56,811 nt of DNA from 4484-232 sp964486555 (lineage in GTDB: Bacteria; Thermotogota; Thermotogae; Thermotogales; Thermotogaceae), in the NCBI GenBank assembly GCA_964486555.1, contig CAZANP010000005.1, forward strand, positions 1 through 56,811. Reading direction: 5' to 3'. A program made the translations under genes and the position numbers. The notes below the pieces were generated by a model. The model had not been told where the DNA came from. It searched no databases and worked only from the letters and a program-made list of their open reading frames with translations. Shown here one piece after another: positions 1-8,352 of the stretch; position 1 is the first letter of the stretch, and every line of letters starts with the position of its first letter.

Positions 1-59
1 TTTTAAAACTCGATATTGAAGGGAAAGGTGTCGAAAAAGTCACTTCTGAGCTATCCATA

Positions 60-505
60 TTAACGTAGAATATTGGATACGCAGGTCTTGGAGTTGAAAT
101 GGATTTCTTCTATGATGGGGGAAAAACTGTAAAACCTCCCAGAGAATTTGTGGAAAAGTACCTTGAAGGAATTCTGAGATTTCTGAGAAGTATTGATGTG
201 GATTTGGTACTACTTCAAGAAGTTGATAAAGATTGCGATAGGACGTATCATATAGATGAAGCTAATGAGATCTCCAAGATCTTTCCGGATTATGCTTAGT
301 CCTTCGCTCCCAATTACACTGTGAAATTCGTTCCCGTTCCTTTCACAAAACCAATGGGTAAGGTCGTCTCTGGTCAGATGATTGTCATAGGAAGGAACTT
401 TGTAACGATACGCCTAACGTGGAGGTACTGGGGATTAAAGGAATAGATCTTAAATTCAAAAACTCCGATTACAATCCCGTTATGATCAGATTGAAAGCGA
501 GGTGA
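60..505 (+). pseudogene. Decayed endonuclease/exonuclease/phosphatase (EEP) family gene
   Basis: Remnant of an EEP-fold phosphoesterase. One frame gives NIGYAGLG, then MDFFYDGGKTVKPP, then DLVLLQEVDKD, which matches the N-terminal core of the family including the conserved LLQEVD metal-binding segment. This frame is broken by TAG at 66-68 (where the family usually has a hydrophobic residue before NIGYAG) and by TAG at 297-299. The frame continues sensibly after the second TAG (SFAPNYTVKFVPVPF, then KPMGKVVSGQMI). Around 395-420 the reading moves to another frame that carries a typical family C-terminus (SDYNPVMIRLKAR) ending at 505. The roughly 100+ residues normally in between, with the catalytic Asp/His motifs, are missing. 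Two nonsense codons, a frameshift and an internal deletion make a functional product very unlikely. The 5' end is unclear. Confidence 0.75.
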
Positions 506-987
506 GGCCTCTGGATCCGATATCAACGAACATCGAGAATCGCTTGAACTATGTTGAGATCAAAGCCCTTTTAGAAGGGCGTACAGATGTTCTGAGAAAA
601 GCTCACATGGTTGAGACTCTTGTGAGGTTGAATCCTCATTTTGCAAGGATAGTCATTCAGAACCTGGAAAGAGATCTGGAAATTGTGTTTGAGGCGAAAA
701 GAAAAGGAAACAACCTGATAAAAAGTGATGATAGGATAATGCTTCAGGATAGGTCGAGTGATCCAAACGTATCTTTCAAGTATCCCGCATTCGTTCCAGA
801 ATCCTCATCGTTCCTTTTCATAGCAGCTCATGAAAGAGAGCATGTAAGAGACATCATAAGGAAAGCTGTGTTGGAAGGAAAACTGGCAATGGTCTTTGTG
901 AGATATTTCGTTTCCTACGATTCCAAAGGAAGACTCTACGTCTCAGGTGGTCTCACCTGGGGTAAGATCGTTGACTCCTTCGCCTGA
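502..987 (+). CDS. Small HExxH protein, resembles SprA-related putative metalloproteases
   Basis: 161 residues from a GTG start whose GTGA overlaps the stop of the decayed EEP gene, so it was probably translationally coupled to it. The central motif AAHEREHV contains HExxH, a zinc-protease signature. About 30 residues later comes SYDSKGRLYVSGG. The order AHExxH, then a DGRxYxxGG-like stretch, resembles the SprA-related (putative metalloprotease) family. No signal peptide or membrane segment is visible. The N-terminal half (residues 1-100) is charged and helical and I do not recognise it. The frame is intact, so this gene has survived the decay of its neighbour. The family assignment rests on motif order only and the substrate is unknown. 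Confidence 0.6.
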   Translation: MRPLDPISTNIENRLNYVEIKALLEGRTDVLRKAHMVETLVRLNPHFARIVIQNLERDLEIVFEAKRKGNNLIKSDDRIMLQDRSSDPNVSFKYPAFVPESSSFLFIAAHEREHVRDIIRKAVLEGKLAMVFVRYFVSYDSKGRLYVSGGLTWGKIVDSFA

Positions 988-1920
988 TCACCTCGCAGTA
1001 TGTCTCACTATACAGACCGATCTTGGGAAGACCACATCAAAGGTTTCACGAAGGGTCATTCTGAATTCCACATTTTCCGGAATTTCCAGGATCTTCCTCT
1101 CTCCTTTATCTATCTTATAGGTTTCCTCACCCACGATTATCTCTATAGAATCCCTTCTTCTGTTACTGATCTCAAGTTTTGAACCTTTCCTTGAAAATCT
1201 GACGTTGAAATGTTCTTCTTCTGCTTCATCTCCCTTGATCTTCAAATTAACATCCAGAGGAAATTCTGTATCAAAGATTGCCAAAAAATCCTTCGTATAT
1301 TTCATCAGAACTCCCACGAACTCTTTCCAGTCATCTCCAATGTTCACTTCATAGACAACTTTCTTTCCAATATTTCTCTCAAGGAGGGGGTCGTAAGCAT
1401 TTCCCACAAACTCCACAGCGGATTGACCAACACTGCTTATATACTTCTTGTTAGATGCTATAACTGAACTTTTCGGCACCAGGTATCTTCCAAGGAACAG
1501 ATTGAAACTTTGGACAATGGCATCTCTCACTGCTGAGAAGAAGTTCCTCGTTTTATCCCTTAACCACACGAAAAAACCTTTCCTGTACACTTTCATAATG
1601 TTTTCTCTTTCCCTGAGTTCAATCTCGTTCATGAGTGAAACGGGCCTGAATACACCGAAAAGGGTTGGGTATTCGGATTTGTAAATGAAGAATCCTGTCT
1701 CAAGGTGAGTTACGTTGTCATGAGGTTTTTCGTAGACGAGGAGAAAACCGGTGGACTCTAGGAAAAATCTTCCCCATATGGCGTCTCCATTTTTAAGCTT
1801 GACCACGATCATATTCTTTTTAAAGAGTTTCAAACAAGCATCCTTTGAAGTCGCTTTAAAATAACTAACGATAAGGGTTGCTACGAATATGACAGCAATC
1901 GTTATAGCAAACGTATCCAA
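988..1920 (-). CDS. Membrane-anchored protein of unknown function
   Basis: 310 residues from a TTG start preceded by GGGGGGAGTATC. Residues 3-21 form one strong membrane segment (FAITIAVIFVATLIVSYF). The rest is soluble, rich in beta-type segments and charged residues, with a first section like a small beta-barrel (MIVVKLKNGDAIWGRFF) and a C-terminal beta-rich module ending in FPRSVCIVRHTAR. It is likely anchored to the inner membrane with a cytosolic or periplasmic body. I do not recognise the family. It converges directly on the HExxH gene (stops adjacent at 987/988) and lies downstream of the acidic-tail protein with a 20-nt gap, so the two minus-strand genes probably form a transcription unit. 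Confidence 0.7.
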   Translation of the reverse strand: MDTFAITIAVIFVATLIVSYFKATSKDACLKLFKKNMIVVKLKNGDAIWGRFFLESTGFLLVYEKPHDNVTHLETGFFIYKSEYPTLFGVFRPVSLMNEIELRERENIMKVYRKGFFVWLRDKTRNFFSAVRDAIVQSFNLFLGRYLVPKSSVIASNKKYISSVGQSAVEFVGNAYDPLLERNIGKKVVYEVNIGDDWKEFVGVLMKYTKDFLAIFDTEFPLDVNLKIKGDEAEEEHFNVRFSRKGSKLEISNRRRDSIEIIVGEETYKIDKGERKILEIPENVEFRMTLRETFDVVFPRSVCIVRHTAR

Positions 1921-1940
1921 GATACTCCCCCCTGTGTCAA

Positions 1941-2381
1941 TCAGTATTCTTCCTCTTCGTCGGTGAAGAGATCTTCCTCTTCTTCGAAAAATTCCTCCTC
2001 ATCGAAAAGATCGAAGAGTTCTTCCTCCACCTCTTCCTCTTCCTCCACGGTTTCTTCTTCCGCCTTGCTCTTCTGCTCGGAGGAAGTCGACATTCCGAGA
2101 GGTTTTTTGGGATCGAGGTATCCTCTGAACACTTCCTTCTCCTTCCCATTCGTTATCAGGAATGCTCTAGCCTCAACAGGCTTCCCTATAGCCTGTAAAA
2201 TCAGTTTTATGAGTTCGTCATCAATGTCATGATCCTCCTGAGGTTTCACAACCAGATAACCTTCTTCATAGGACACCTCACTTTTTGTCATGCTAGCTCT
2301 TTTTGCTATTTTGGCATCCATTATGACCTTTCTTGCTGTCTCCTTATCAACAGACATTTTGAGAAGGTACCTGAATGCCAT
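1941..2381 (-). CDS. Unknown protein with very acidic C-terminal tail
   Basis: 146 residues from the inner ATG (AFRYLLKMSVDK follows the Met). The longer reading starting with GTG at 2399 places AGAGGTG inside the gene; AGAGGTG-TTTAT-ATG is a good ribosome site for the inner ATG, so that start is chosen. Residues 1-95 form a mixed alpha/beta domain. The tail from about residue 105 is almost all Glu/Asp with scattered Phe, for example EEELFDLFDEEEFFEEEED. Such acidic Phe-dotted tails are common in proteins that bind basic partners such as DNA-binding or ribosomal proteins, but no function can be assigned here. Family not recognised. Confidence 0.65.
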   Translation of the reverse strand: MAFRYLLKMSVDKETARKVIMDAKIAKRASMTKSEVSYEEGYLVVKPQEDHDIDDELIKLILQAIGKPVEARAFLITNGKEKEVFRGYLDPKKPLGMSTSSEQKSKAEEETVEEEEEVEEELFDLFDEEEFFEEEEDLFTDEEEEY

Positions 2382-2499
2382 ATAAACACCTCTCTTCACC
2401 GAAATTTGTTATCGACTTTTGGTATTATACAAAAACTACCGTTTAATTCAAGATGCCGGAAAGAAAAATATTTGAGAAAATACAATGTTTTCAGGTGTA

Positions 2500-3441
2500 C
2501 TATCTGGGGTTTACCGGTAAACTATCAACGAAGGATTTTATGATACTTTCCACTTCTTCCTTTCTCTCGATTCTGTCTATCCAATCTCTCGGAATAGCTT
2601 CCAAACCATAGTAGGTCCCTGCTAATCCTCCTGTTACAGCTCCCGTCGTATCAGCATCCTCTCCAAGAGATACCACCTCCCTCACCGCTCCTTCGAAACT
2701 GTCGGTTCTGAGGAAAGCCCAAAGAGCGGCTTCCAGGGTGTGGACAACGTAGCCACTCCCCCTCATATCATCCATACCGAATTCGTGTATGCTCCCACTT
2801 AGAATTCTTTCATAGTGCTTCCACTCGTTGACGTAGAATTCTCCTGAGTAGATTTCCTTACTCTCCTCGATCGATTTGTAATAAGACTTCATTTTATCCA
2901 CTCCATCGAGAATATTCCAAATCATCAAGGAGTATATACCACAGGCCATTAGTGTTCTTGGGTGAGCGTGCGTTATTTTTGAGACTTCATGTATTACTCT
3001 CAGCCTCTCATGTTTACTGCTGATACTAAAGTAGGCGAAAAAAACAACTGGTAGGATCCTCATGAGAGATCCGTTACCGTTATCCCATTCGTCATCTCCT
3101 CCCGCCTCTAAGGGTGGAATACCCCTCGCGATACGTCTTATCGCTTTTTTAGTGGTTCTACCATGATCAAACGAGAACCCCCTTGGGGTGAATTCTCCTT
3201 CATAAAACCATTGGACGAAATTCTTCGCTATTTTCGAAACATCGTATCCCTTCATCAGGGCATCTGCAGTCGCCAAGGTGAGAGATGAATCATCGCTCCA
3301 CAAACCATAAGGTGTATGAATTTCCCCTACCTCTTTAAAATCTCGATCCAAACACCTACTCACCATCTGATAGGTAAAGCCGAAAGAATCACCGACTATC
3401 ACTCCCCAGATTCCACCTTCAAGTTTCAAACGAATGGACAT
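2500..3441 (-). CDS. ADP-ribosylglycohydrolase (DraG family)
   Basis: 313 residues. Hydrolases of this family remove ADP-ribose from proteins, nucleic acids or small molecules using a binuclear Mg/Mn centre. Motifs seen: GGIWGVIVGDSFG at the N-terminus, LWSDDSSLTLA (metal-binding Asp cluster), WDNGNGSLMRILPV, and the C-terminal SLGEDADTTGAVTGGLAG with the second metal-binding Asp set. All key acidic residues are present, so the enzyme should be active. Start choice: GAGGGGG is followed by ATGAGTATG; the second ATG (3441) has proper spacing. A possible TTG at 3468 would lie at or before the predicted transcription start. No ADP-ribosyltransferase gene is adjacent, so the natural target is not suggested by context. 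Confidence 0.88.
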   Translation of the reverse strand: MSIRLKLEGGIWGVIVGDSFGFTYQMVSRCLDRDFKEVGEIHTPYGLWSDDSSLTLATADALMKGYDVSKIAKNFVQWFYEGEFTPRGFSFDHGRTTKKAIRRIARGIPPLEAGGDDEWDNGNGSLMRILPVVFFAYFSISSKHERLRVIHEVSKITHAHPRTLMACGIYSLMIWNILDGVDKMKSYYKSIEESKEIYSGEFYVNEWKHYERILSGSIHEFGMDDMRGSGYVVHTLEAALWAFLRTDSFEGAVREVVSLGEDADTTGAVTGGLAGTYYGLEAIPRDWIDRIERKEEVESIIKSFVDSLPVNPR

Positions 3442-3471
3442 ACTCATCCCCCCTCTTTCAGAGATCAAGAT

Positions 3472-3480
3472 ATTTTAACA
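3472..3480 (-). promoter_or_regulatory. Extended -10 promoter for the ADP-ribosylglycohydrolase gene
   Basis: On the minus strand TGTTAAAAT gives an extended -10 (TGn then TAAAAT at 3477-3472). No good -35 is seen at 17 bp. Predicted transcription start is near 3465, about 24 nt before the chosen ATG. Confidence 0.45.
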
Positions 3481-3585
3481 TCCAATCACTCAATGAATCT
3501 CGGATTTTTTGGACGAAGGTGGTAAAAATCGCAGCTTGGGAATGTACAATTTGAAGAAAGAATCCAACAAGGAGGTGCTCACATC

Positions 3586-4737
3586 TTGTTCGATGAAGTG
3601 GTGGAGAGAAGAGGGACAAATTCTTACAAATGGGATTTCAAACCTGAGATGGAAGGTAACGTACCAGAGGATCTGATACCTATGTGGGTTGCAGACATGG
3701 ATTTCAGAGCACCATCTGAAGTTTTGAAAGCACTTGAAAAGCGAGTAGAGCACGGGATATTCGGTTATACCTTCAGACCGGAGGAGTATTACGAAGCCAT
3801 AACGAATTGGTACTCGAAGAGGCATGGTATAGATGTACCCAGAAGCTGGATAGTTCACATTCCAGGGGTTGTACCGGGAATCGCACTACTACTCAGATTG
3901 TTCACGTCCAAAAGCGATGGAATCATAATCCAACCACCAGTTTACTGGCCATTTTTTGATGTCATAGAGGGCAACTCCAGAATGATCGTGGAAAACACAC
4001 TCTTATTGCAGGATGATAGATATATCATGAATTTGGAGGATTTGAAGGAAAAAGCGAAAGGTGCGAAGGTGATTATCCTGTGTAATCCTCATAATCCTGT
4101 TGGCAGGGTTTGGACCAAAGACGAGCTCGAGGATGTTGCGAAAATAGCTGAAGAGAACGACCTATTGGTGATATCAGATGAAATCCATATGGATATAATA
4201 TTCAAACCCAACGACTTCGTATCCATGGTGGAGATCGAAAGAATCCATGACAGGCTCGTGGTTCTAAGCTCTCCGAATAAAACCTTCAATTTGGCTGGTA
4301 TTCAATCAGCGTTTGCGATCGTTCCCAATCCCCGCATCAGAAGAATCATAGAGAAAGAAGTGAGTTCTCTTCACCTTCAATCATCGAACGTTTTCTCCAT
4401 AATCGCGACAATGGAAGCATACAGAAACAGAAGCGGCTGGTTGGATGATCTGATCGAATACCTCGAAGGGAATATAAATTTCGTTCTTGAGAGACTTCAG
4501 AAAACCTGTGTGAAAGCCAAAAAACCCGAAGGGACATACCTGATGTGGCTCGATTTCAGAAGATGTGGTATACCGTTCGAAGATCTTCCAAGGATCCTCG
4601 TAGAAAAAGGGGTGTGGCTCCAGGATGGTCGAAAGTTCGGTGATACTGGTAAAGGTTTTATGAGAATGAACATCGCAACACCAAGATCCATCCTTGAAGA
4701 AGCTCTCTCCAGGATAATACGAGCTGTTAATGGATGA
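3586..4737 (+). CDS. PLP-dependent C-S lyase/aminotransferase, PatB/MalY type
   Basis: 383 residues, fold-type I PLP enzyme. PatB/MalY enzymes cleave cystathionine or cysteine C-S bonds. Seen: MWVADMDF near residue 32 (typical of the MalY/PatB subgroup), FGYTFRP, HNPVGRVW with the PLP-ring Asn, SDEIHMDIIF (Asp and the following His typical of the subgroup), and SSPNKTFNLAG with the Schiff-base Lys. Length is normal. TTG start, preceded by AAGGAGGTG at 8-nt spacing. It is divergent from the ADP-ribosylglycohydrolase and has no metabolic partner next to it. Substrate (cystathionine, cysteine or another C-S compound) cannot be told from sequence. Confidence 0.85.
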   Translation: MFDEVVERRGTNSYKWDFKPEMEGNVPEDLIPMWVADMDFRAPSEVLKALEKRVEHGIFGYTFRPEEYYEAITNWYSKRHGIDVPRSWIVHIPGVVPGIALLLRLFTSKSDGIIIQPPVYWPFFDVIEGNSRMIVENTLLLQDDRYIMNLEDLKEKAKGAKVIILCNPHNPVGRVWTKDELEDVAKIAEENDLLVISDEIHMDIIFKPNDFVSMVEIERIHDRLVVLSSPNKTFNLAGIQSAFAIVPNPRIRRIIEKEVSSLHLQSSNVFSIIATMEAYRNRSGWLDDLIEYLEGNINFVLERLQKTCVKAKKPEGTYLMWLDFRRCGIPFEDLPRILVEKGVWLQDGRKFGDTGKGFMRMNIATPRSILEEALSRIIRAVNG

Positions 4738-4816
4738 GAATATTCCTAGAACTTGATATCCTGAATCTGTTCTGATAAGCTTTATATAGTAGCCTTCATA
4801 TCGAGGTGATGAATCG

Positions 4817-4893
4817 ATGAAAAAGTCATTTCTTATTCTTTCTTCAGTTTTATTGATAATACTTACTGGCTGTTTTAAACCTGGCATATTCAC
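4817..4893 (+). CDS. Lipoprotein, truncated by the assembly gap
   Basis: Only the first 25 codons are readable. They start with ATG after GAGGTGATGAATCG and encode a lysine-containing N-region, a hydrophobic stretch (FLILSSVLLIILTG) and a lipobox ILTGC, then FKPGIF. This is a classical lipoprotein signal peptide with Cys19 as the lipidation site. The body of the protein is in the N gap. The bases after the gap (ATA ACA GTT AAA TAA, ending at 5008) could be its C-terminus but the true gap length is unknown. The PadR regulator follows closely, so the two may be one unit. Confidence 0.6.
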
Positions 4894-4993
4894 NNNNNNN
4901 NNNNNNNNNNNNNNNNNNNNNNNNNNNNNNNNNNNNNNNNNNNNNNNNNNNNNNNNNNNNNNNNNNNNNNNNNNNNNNNNNNNNNNNNNNNNN
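4894..4993. other. Assembly gap (100 N)
   Basis: Exactly 100 N, a standard placeholder length, so the true distance is unknown. It interrupts the lipoprotein gene. Confidence 0.99.
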
Positions 4994-5022
4994 ATAACAG
5001 TTAAATAAATTGGAGGGATAAT

Positions 5023-5391
5023 TTGCCAAGGGGTTACATGGGATTTGGTGGACCTGGATGGTGGATGGCAAGTTGTTTACTCTTGCTCATAGCCGAAAAA
5101 CCATCGTATGGATACGAACTTGCTTCAAGGCTGAAAGAATTTGGGATAATTTTCCCAGGTATTGGTCATATGGGAAGCCTGTATCGAAGCCTTTCGTTCC
5201 TAGAAACTTCAGGATTCATAGTACCAGAGTGGGATGTTACCATGAGTCCACCTAGAAAGGTTTATAAACTGACTCCGTTGGGGAAAGAGTATTTGAGAGA
5301 TATAGCCCAAATCATGAGGAATTTAAAGGTCAGTTTGGATAAGTTCTTGGAGATATACGATAATCTGGAAAAAAAGAAAGATTCAAGTTGA
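5023..5391 (+). CDS. PadR-family transcriptional regulator
   Basis: 122 residues. PadR proteins are dimeric winged-helix repressors that answer to small molecules or control neighbouring transport or stress genes. The N-terminus (PRGYMGFGGPGWWMAS) is the Gly/aromatic-rich leader often seen in this family. The winged helix spans about residues 16-90 with the typical KPSYGYELASRLKEFG, IGHMGSLYRSLSFLETSGFI and KVYKLTPLGKEYL segments. A C-terminal helix gives dimerisation. TTG start preceded by TGGAGGGATAAT. Its 3' end overlaps the convergent mtaD gene by 9 bp. The probable target is the lipoprotein unit just upstream, but the sequence that would show an operator is in the gap. Confidence 0.85.
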   Translation: MPRGYMGFGGPGWWMASCLLLLIAEKPSYGYELASRLKEFGIIFPGIGHMGSLYRSLSFLETSGFIVPEWDVTMSPPRKVYKLTPLGKEYLRDIAQIMRNLKVSLDKFLEIYDNLEKKKDSS

Positions 5392-6621
5392 AAATATTTT
5401 GTCCTTTATCTCCTCCACTTTTCTATAAACCTGCTCTTCTTCAACTGTGAGGAACTTTCCATCGTAATAGAGCCATTTACCGTTCACCATGGTTGCAAAC
5501 ACATCGCCGGAGTTTCCGGCATGAACGAGGTTCGATATCAGATCGATCTCAGGGTAATAATGTGGTTTCTTGGTATCCACAACCACAAGATCCGCATCGA
5601 AACCTTCCTCCACCTTTCCAGATCTTTTAAAACCCATGGCTACCGCCCCGTTAAGCGTGGCGATTTTAAAAGCTGCTTTAGACGGGAGAAATTTTGGATT
5701 TCTCAATTTTTGGATGAGCGTGGCGAGTCTCATCTCATGCCATATATCCAAGGAATTGTTGCTGGCAGAACCATCGGTTCCGAGAGAGACTATCAGCTCA
5801 TTCTCTATCATCTCATGAACCTTAGGTACACCGTTTCCAAGCTTCAAATTACTCGAGGGATTATGGGAAATGTAAAAAGAAGAGGTTTTTCGTGCCTCTT
5901 TCATCTCGCCTTCTTCCATGTAAACACAGTGAACCGCTATCATCTTCACTTTGCTCATACCTAACTTCAATAGATCTTCCAGTCTGTACATCTTTCTCTC
6001 TTTCTTCGTCTCAAGAATGTGCATTGTAACTATGGCGTCATTGAATGAAGCGACATCGAAGATCTTTTTCAAATATCTTGGAGTACAGAGGTAAGGTGAA
6101 TGGGGTCCAAACCCTATTTTTATCCTCTCACCATGGCTTTCATGCCATTTTTCAAATAACGCTAAATTCTCTTTAAGCCTTCCTCCATCATCTCTTTCAT
6201 CTCCAACCAATCCTCTTGTCAAAACAGCTTTCATACCAAAATCCGCCACTGCCTGAGCCACCCATTCCTCCTTGAAGTACATATCAACGAAAGCTACGAT
6301 CCCTCTTTTCACCATCTCCATCTGAGCTAATATCGTTCCCCAATATATCATCTCCTCCGTAAGCTTGTTCTCTACAGGTAAAACTTTCTTGAAAAGCCAT
6401 GTATCGAAGGGCTCATCATCGGAGATGCCTTTGAGAAGTGACATGGGGGCGTGTGTATGAGTGTTGAAAAATCCGGGAATAACGAGTTTCCCTTCCAAAT
6501 CGAAATCACAGACATCAGTTTTTCTCCCTATCTCCACGATTTTACCGTTTTCTATCCTTAAAAACCCCTCAAACGGCGTGGACGACCAATCTTTCAAAAT
6601 TCTTGCGTTACATATGATCAT
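5383..6621 (-). CDS. mtaD: 5-Methylthioadenosine/S-adenosylhomocysteine deaminase
   Basis: 412 residues, amidohydrolase superfamily. It deaminates 5-methylthioadenosine and S-adenosylhomocysteine to the inosine forms, salvaging SAM by-products. Seen: FNTHTHAPMSLLKG with the HxH metal ligands, MHILET and VHCVYM with further His ligands, and SLGTDGSASNN with the catalytic Asp. A composite beta-sandwich uses both termini (N-terminal MIICNARILKD, C-terminal DLVVVDTKKPHYYP). From memory it corresponds to the structurally characterised T. maritima TM0936. The start is supported by AAAGGGTGATAATGC. The stop of the upstream transporter gene is only 6 nt away, so it is the last gene of a four-gene operon. 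Confidence 0.9.
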   Translation of the reverse strand: MIICNARILKDWSSTPFEGFLRIENGKIVEIGRKTDVCDFDLEGKLVIPGFFNTHTHAPMSLLKGISDDEPFDTWLFKKVLPVENKLTEEMIYWGTILAQMEMVKRGIVAFVDMYFKEEWVAQAVADFGMKAVLTRGLVGDERDDGGRLKENLALFEKWHESHGERIKIGFGPHSPYLCTPRYLKKIFDVASFNDAIVTMHILETKKERKMYRLEDLLKLGMSKVKMIAVHCVYMEEGEMKEARKTSSFYISHNPSSNLKLGNGVPKVHEMIENELIVSLGTDGSASNNSLDIWHEMRLATLIQKLRNPKFLPSKAAFKIATLNGAVAMGFKRSGKVEEGFDADLVVVDTKKPHYYPEIDLISNLVHAGNSGDVFATMVNGKWLYYDGKFLTVEEEQVYRKVEEIKDKIFST

Positions 6622-6627
6622 GCATTA

Positions 6628-7905
6628 TCACCCTTTCATAATTATATGAAGTAGAACGATGTATAAAGTTGAGATCACGTTGCACAGTATCATGACAGGA
6701 AAACCTACCTTCAGGTATTCAACATAACTTATTTTCCTCTTTATATGTCCCTCCAGAAGTCCTATTCCAACTATACTGGATGCTGTACCTGTCATGGTAC
6801 CTATACCTCCGAAACTCGCACCAAGGGCCAGAGCGAACCATAAGGTTTCCGGGAATCCCTTACTTACGAGATCTCTGACAACAGGGATCATGACAGAAAC
6901 TGTTGGAACGGCTCCTATGAACGAAGATGTCAATCCCGAGATCCAAAGGAATATTATCTTCAGAAGAAGAACATTTTTCGAGAACGTCAAGATCCCTCTT
7001 GAGATCAAAGAAACTATCCCCACTTCTTCCAGAGCGTAAGCTATCATGAAGAGTCCTATGAAGAAGAATATGGTGTCCCACTCTATACTGGAAGATATAC
7101 TCTCAAAGCTCTCTCCTGAGAATATCATAACCAGGGCGGCGCCTGTGAGAGCGATCGTCGCCATTTCGTAATCCAGGGTCTCGTGGAGTGTGAAGAAAAA
7201 TATCACACCCACGAAGATCCAGATGACCCTTCTTAGCAATTTCCTATCGGTTATCGCTTTTTCAGGTTCCATAAGGGAAAACTTCTCCAGCTTCTCCTTA
7301 ACATCCGGTATTACCAAAAATTTTTTGAACAACCAAAGAGTTGCGAAAAATGCCGCTATGGATGGGGGAGCCATGAAGAGCATGAATTCTAGAAAACCGA
7401 TTCCACTCGCAGAACCGACGAGTATGTTCGGAGGATCTCCTATCATGGTGGCTGTTCCTCCAATGTTGGACGATATGACTATCAAAAAGAGAAAAGGTGT
7501 GGGATCCACCTCCACGGTGTCAAGGAGAAGGAAAAGGATGGGTGAGAACAGTAGAATCGTTGTTACATTGTCAAGAAACGCCGAAAAAATGGCAACAAGC
7601 ATCGATATGTACACTGTCAATCTCCAAAACACACTACCTCCTGCTCTTATTACTTTAATCGCTGCGTACTGAAAGAAGCCCGTTTTCTTGAGAACACCGA
7701 CTATTATCATCATACCAAGGAGAAGCCCTATAGTATTCATATCGATGAACTCACCTATTCTGTGTATCTTCATTCCTTCAACAAATTTGGTGAAAGCAAC
7801 GATGAGTCCCATGAGGAGAACTATCGCTGACCTTTGAAACTTCCCGAATATTATGAAGTAATAGGTTAAGATGAATATACCCATTACAAAGATTTTTTCC
7901 AACAC
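6628..7905 (-). CDS. NhaD/ArsB-type ion transporter (second copy)
   Basis: 425 residues, about 11-12 membrane segments, Ion Transporter superfamily (SLC13/ArsB/NhaD-like). Conserved family elements: DNVTTILLFSPI in the first half with a reentrant Asn/Thr loop, SNIGGTATMIGDPPNIL, and in the second repeat SSFIGAVPTVSVMIPVV and FGGIGTMTGTASSIVG. The SNIGGTATMIGDPPNI box is typical of NhaD and P-protein-like members. The substrate could be Na+/H+, arsenite or an organic anion; sequence does not decide. It lies one nt after the CBS gene, so the genes are tightly coupled. The upstream gene at 8353-9639 is a clear paralogue. Confidence 0.82.
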   Translation of the reverse strand: MLEKIFVMGIFILTYYFIIFGKFQRSAIVLLMGLIVAFTKFVEGMKIHRIGEFIDMNTIGLLLGMMIIVGVLKKTGFFQYAAIKVIRAGGSVFWRLTVYISMLVAIFSAFLDNVTTILLFSPILFLLLDTVEVDPTPFLFLIVISSNIGGTATMIGDPPNILVGSASGIGFLEFMLFMAPPSIAAFFATLWLFKKFLVIPDVKEKLEKFSLMEPEKAITDRKLLRRVIWIFVGVIFFFTLHETLDYEMATIALTGAALVMIFSGESFESISSSIEWDTIFFFIGLFMIAYALEEVGIVSLISRGILTFSKNVLLLKIIFLWISGLTSSFIGAVPTVSVMIPVVRDLVSKGFPETLWFALALGASFGGIGTMTGTASSIVGIGLLEGHIKRKISYVEYLKVGFPVMILCNVISTLYIVLLHIIMKG

Positions 7906-7906
7906 G

Positions 7907-8338
7907 TTATTCCCTCCAAAGAGCGTTCAGCACCTCTAAAGAGCTCAAATCTCCTATGATCCTTCCTGTTTCATCCACAACCGGTAATTCTTGAACGTCG
8001 TTGTCTATCATTATCTTCAAAGCATCGGATATAGGAGTTTCAGGAGTTACCCAAAGAGGTTTCATCATGATCTCCTCAGCAGTTTTAGCCGTTATAACTT
8101 CCAGATCCTTCAAAACATTCTCAGGTTTTGGAAAGATACCGAAAAACCTGTAACCAGATACTTTAAGAAGGTGAAGTACAGTTATAATGCCAACTATTCT
8201 CCCATCATCAACTACGTAAACCGATCTGGTTATAGGGTCCTCAAGCAGCATTTCAACGATCTCTTTTATATGTACGTTCCTAGAAACGATTGTCGGTTTC
8301 GTAGATACGGTCCTGTAAATCTCTTTCACCTTTTTCAA
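7907..8338 (-). CDS. CBS-pair regulatory protein
   Basis: 143 residues made almost entirely of two CBS motifs: residues about 8-65 (PTIVSRNVHIKEIVEMLLEDP, VYVVDDGRIVGIIT) and about 85-140 (TAEEIMMKPLWVTPETPIS, ELPVVDETGRIIGDLSSLEVL). CBS pairs bind adenosyl ligands such as AMP, ATP or SAM and act as sensors. It closely resembles T. maritima TM0935 (known structure, from memory). It sits between two paralogous ion transporters and ahead of an enzyme that uses adenosyl compounds (mtaD), which fits a role as ligand-sensing regulator of one or both transporters. That role is inference. Confidence 0.88.
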   Translation of the reverse strand: MKKVKEIYRTVSTKPTIVSRNVHIKEIVEMLLEDPITRSVYVVDDGRIVGIITVLHLLKVSGYRFFGIFPKPENVLKDLEVITAKTAEEIMMKPLWVTPETPISDALKIMIDNDVQELPVVDETGRIIGDLSSLEVLNALWRE

Positions 8339-8352
8339 AACGTATCCCTCCC

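Noticed and set aside
60..300. UAG recoding (for example pyrrolysine) as an explanation for the two in-frame TAGs
   Set aside because: The gene also has a frameshift and lacks its catalytic half; prfA is intact in the window and no pyl gene is seen.
1963..2232. Ser-rich open frame opposite the acidic-tail gene
   Set aside because: It is the mirror of the Glu-rich tail (GAA/GAG read backwards gives TTC/CTC and Ser codons).
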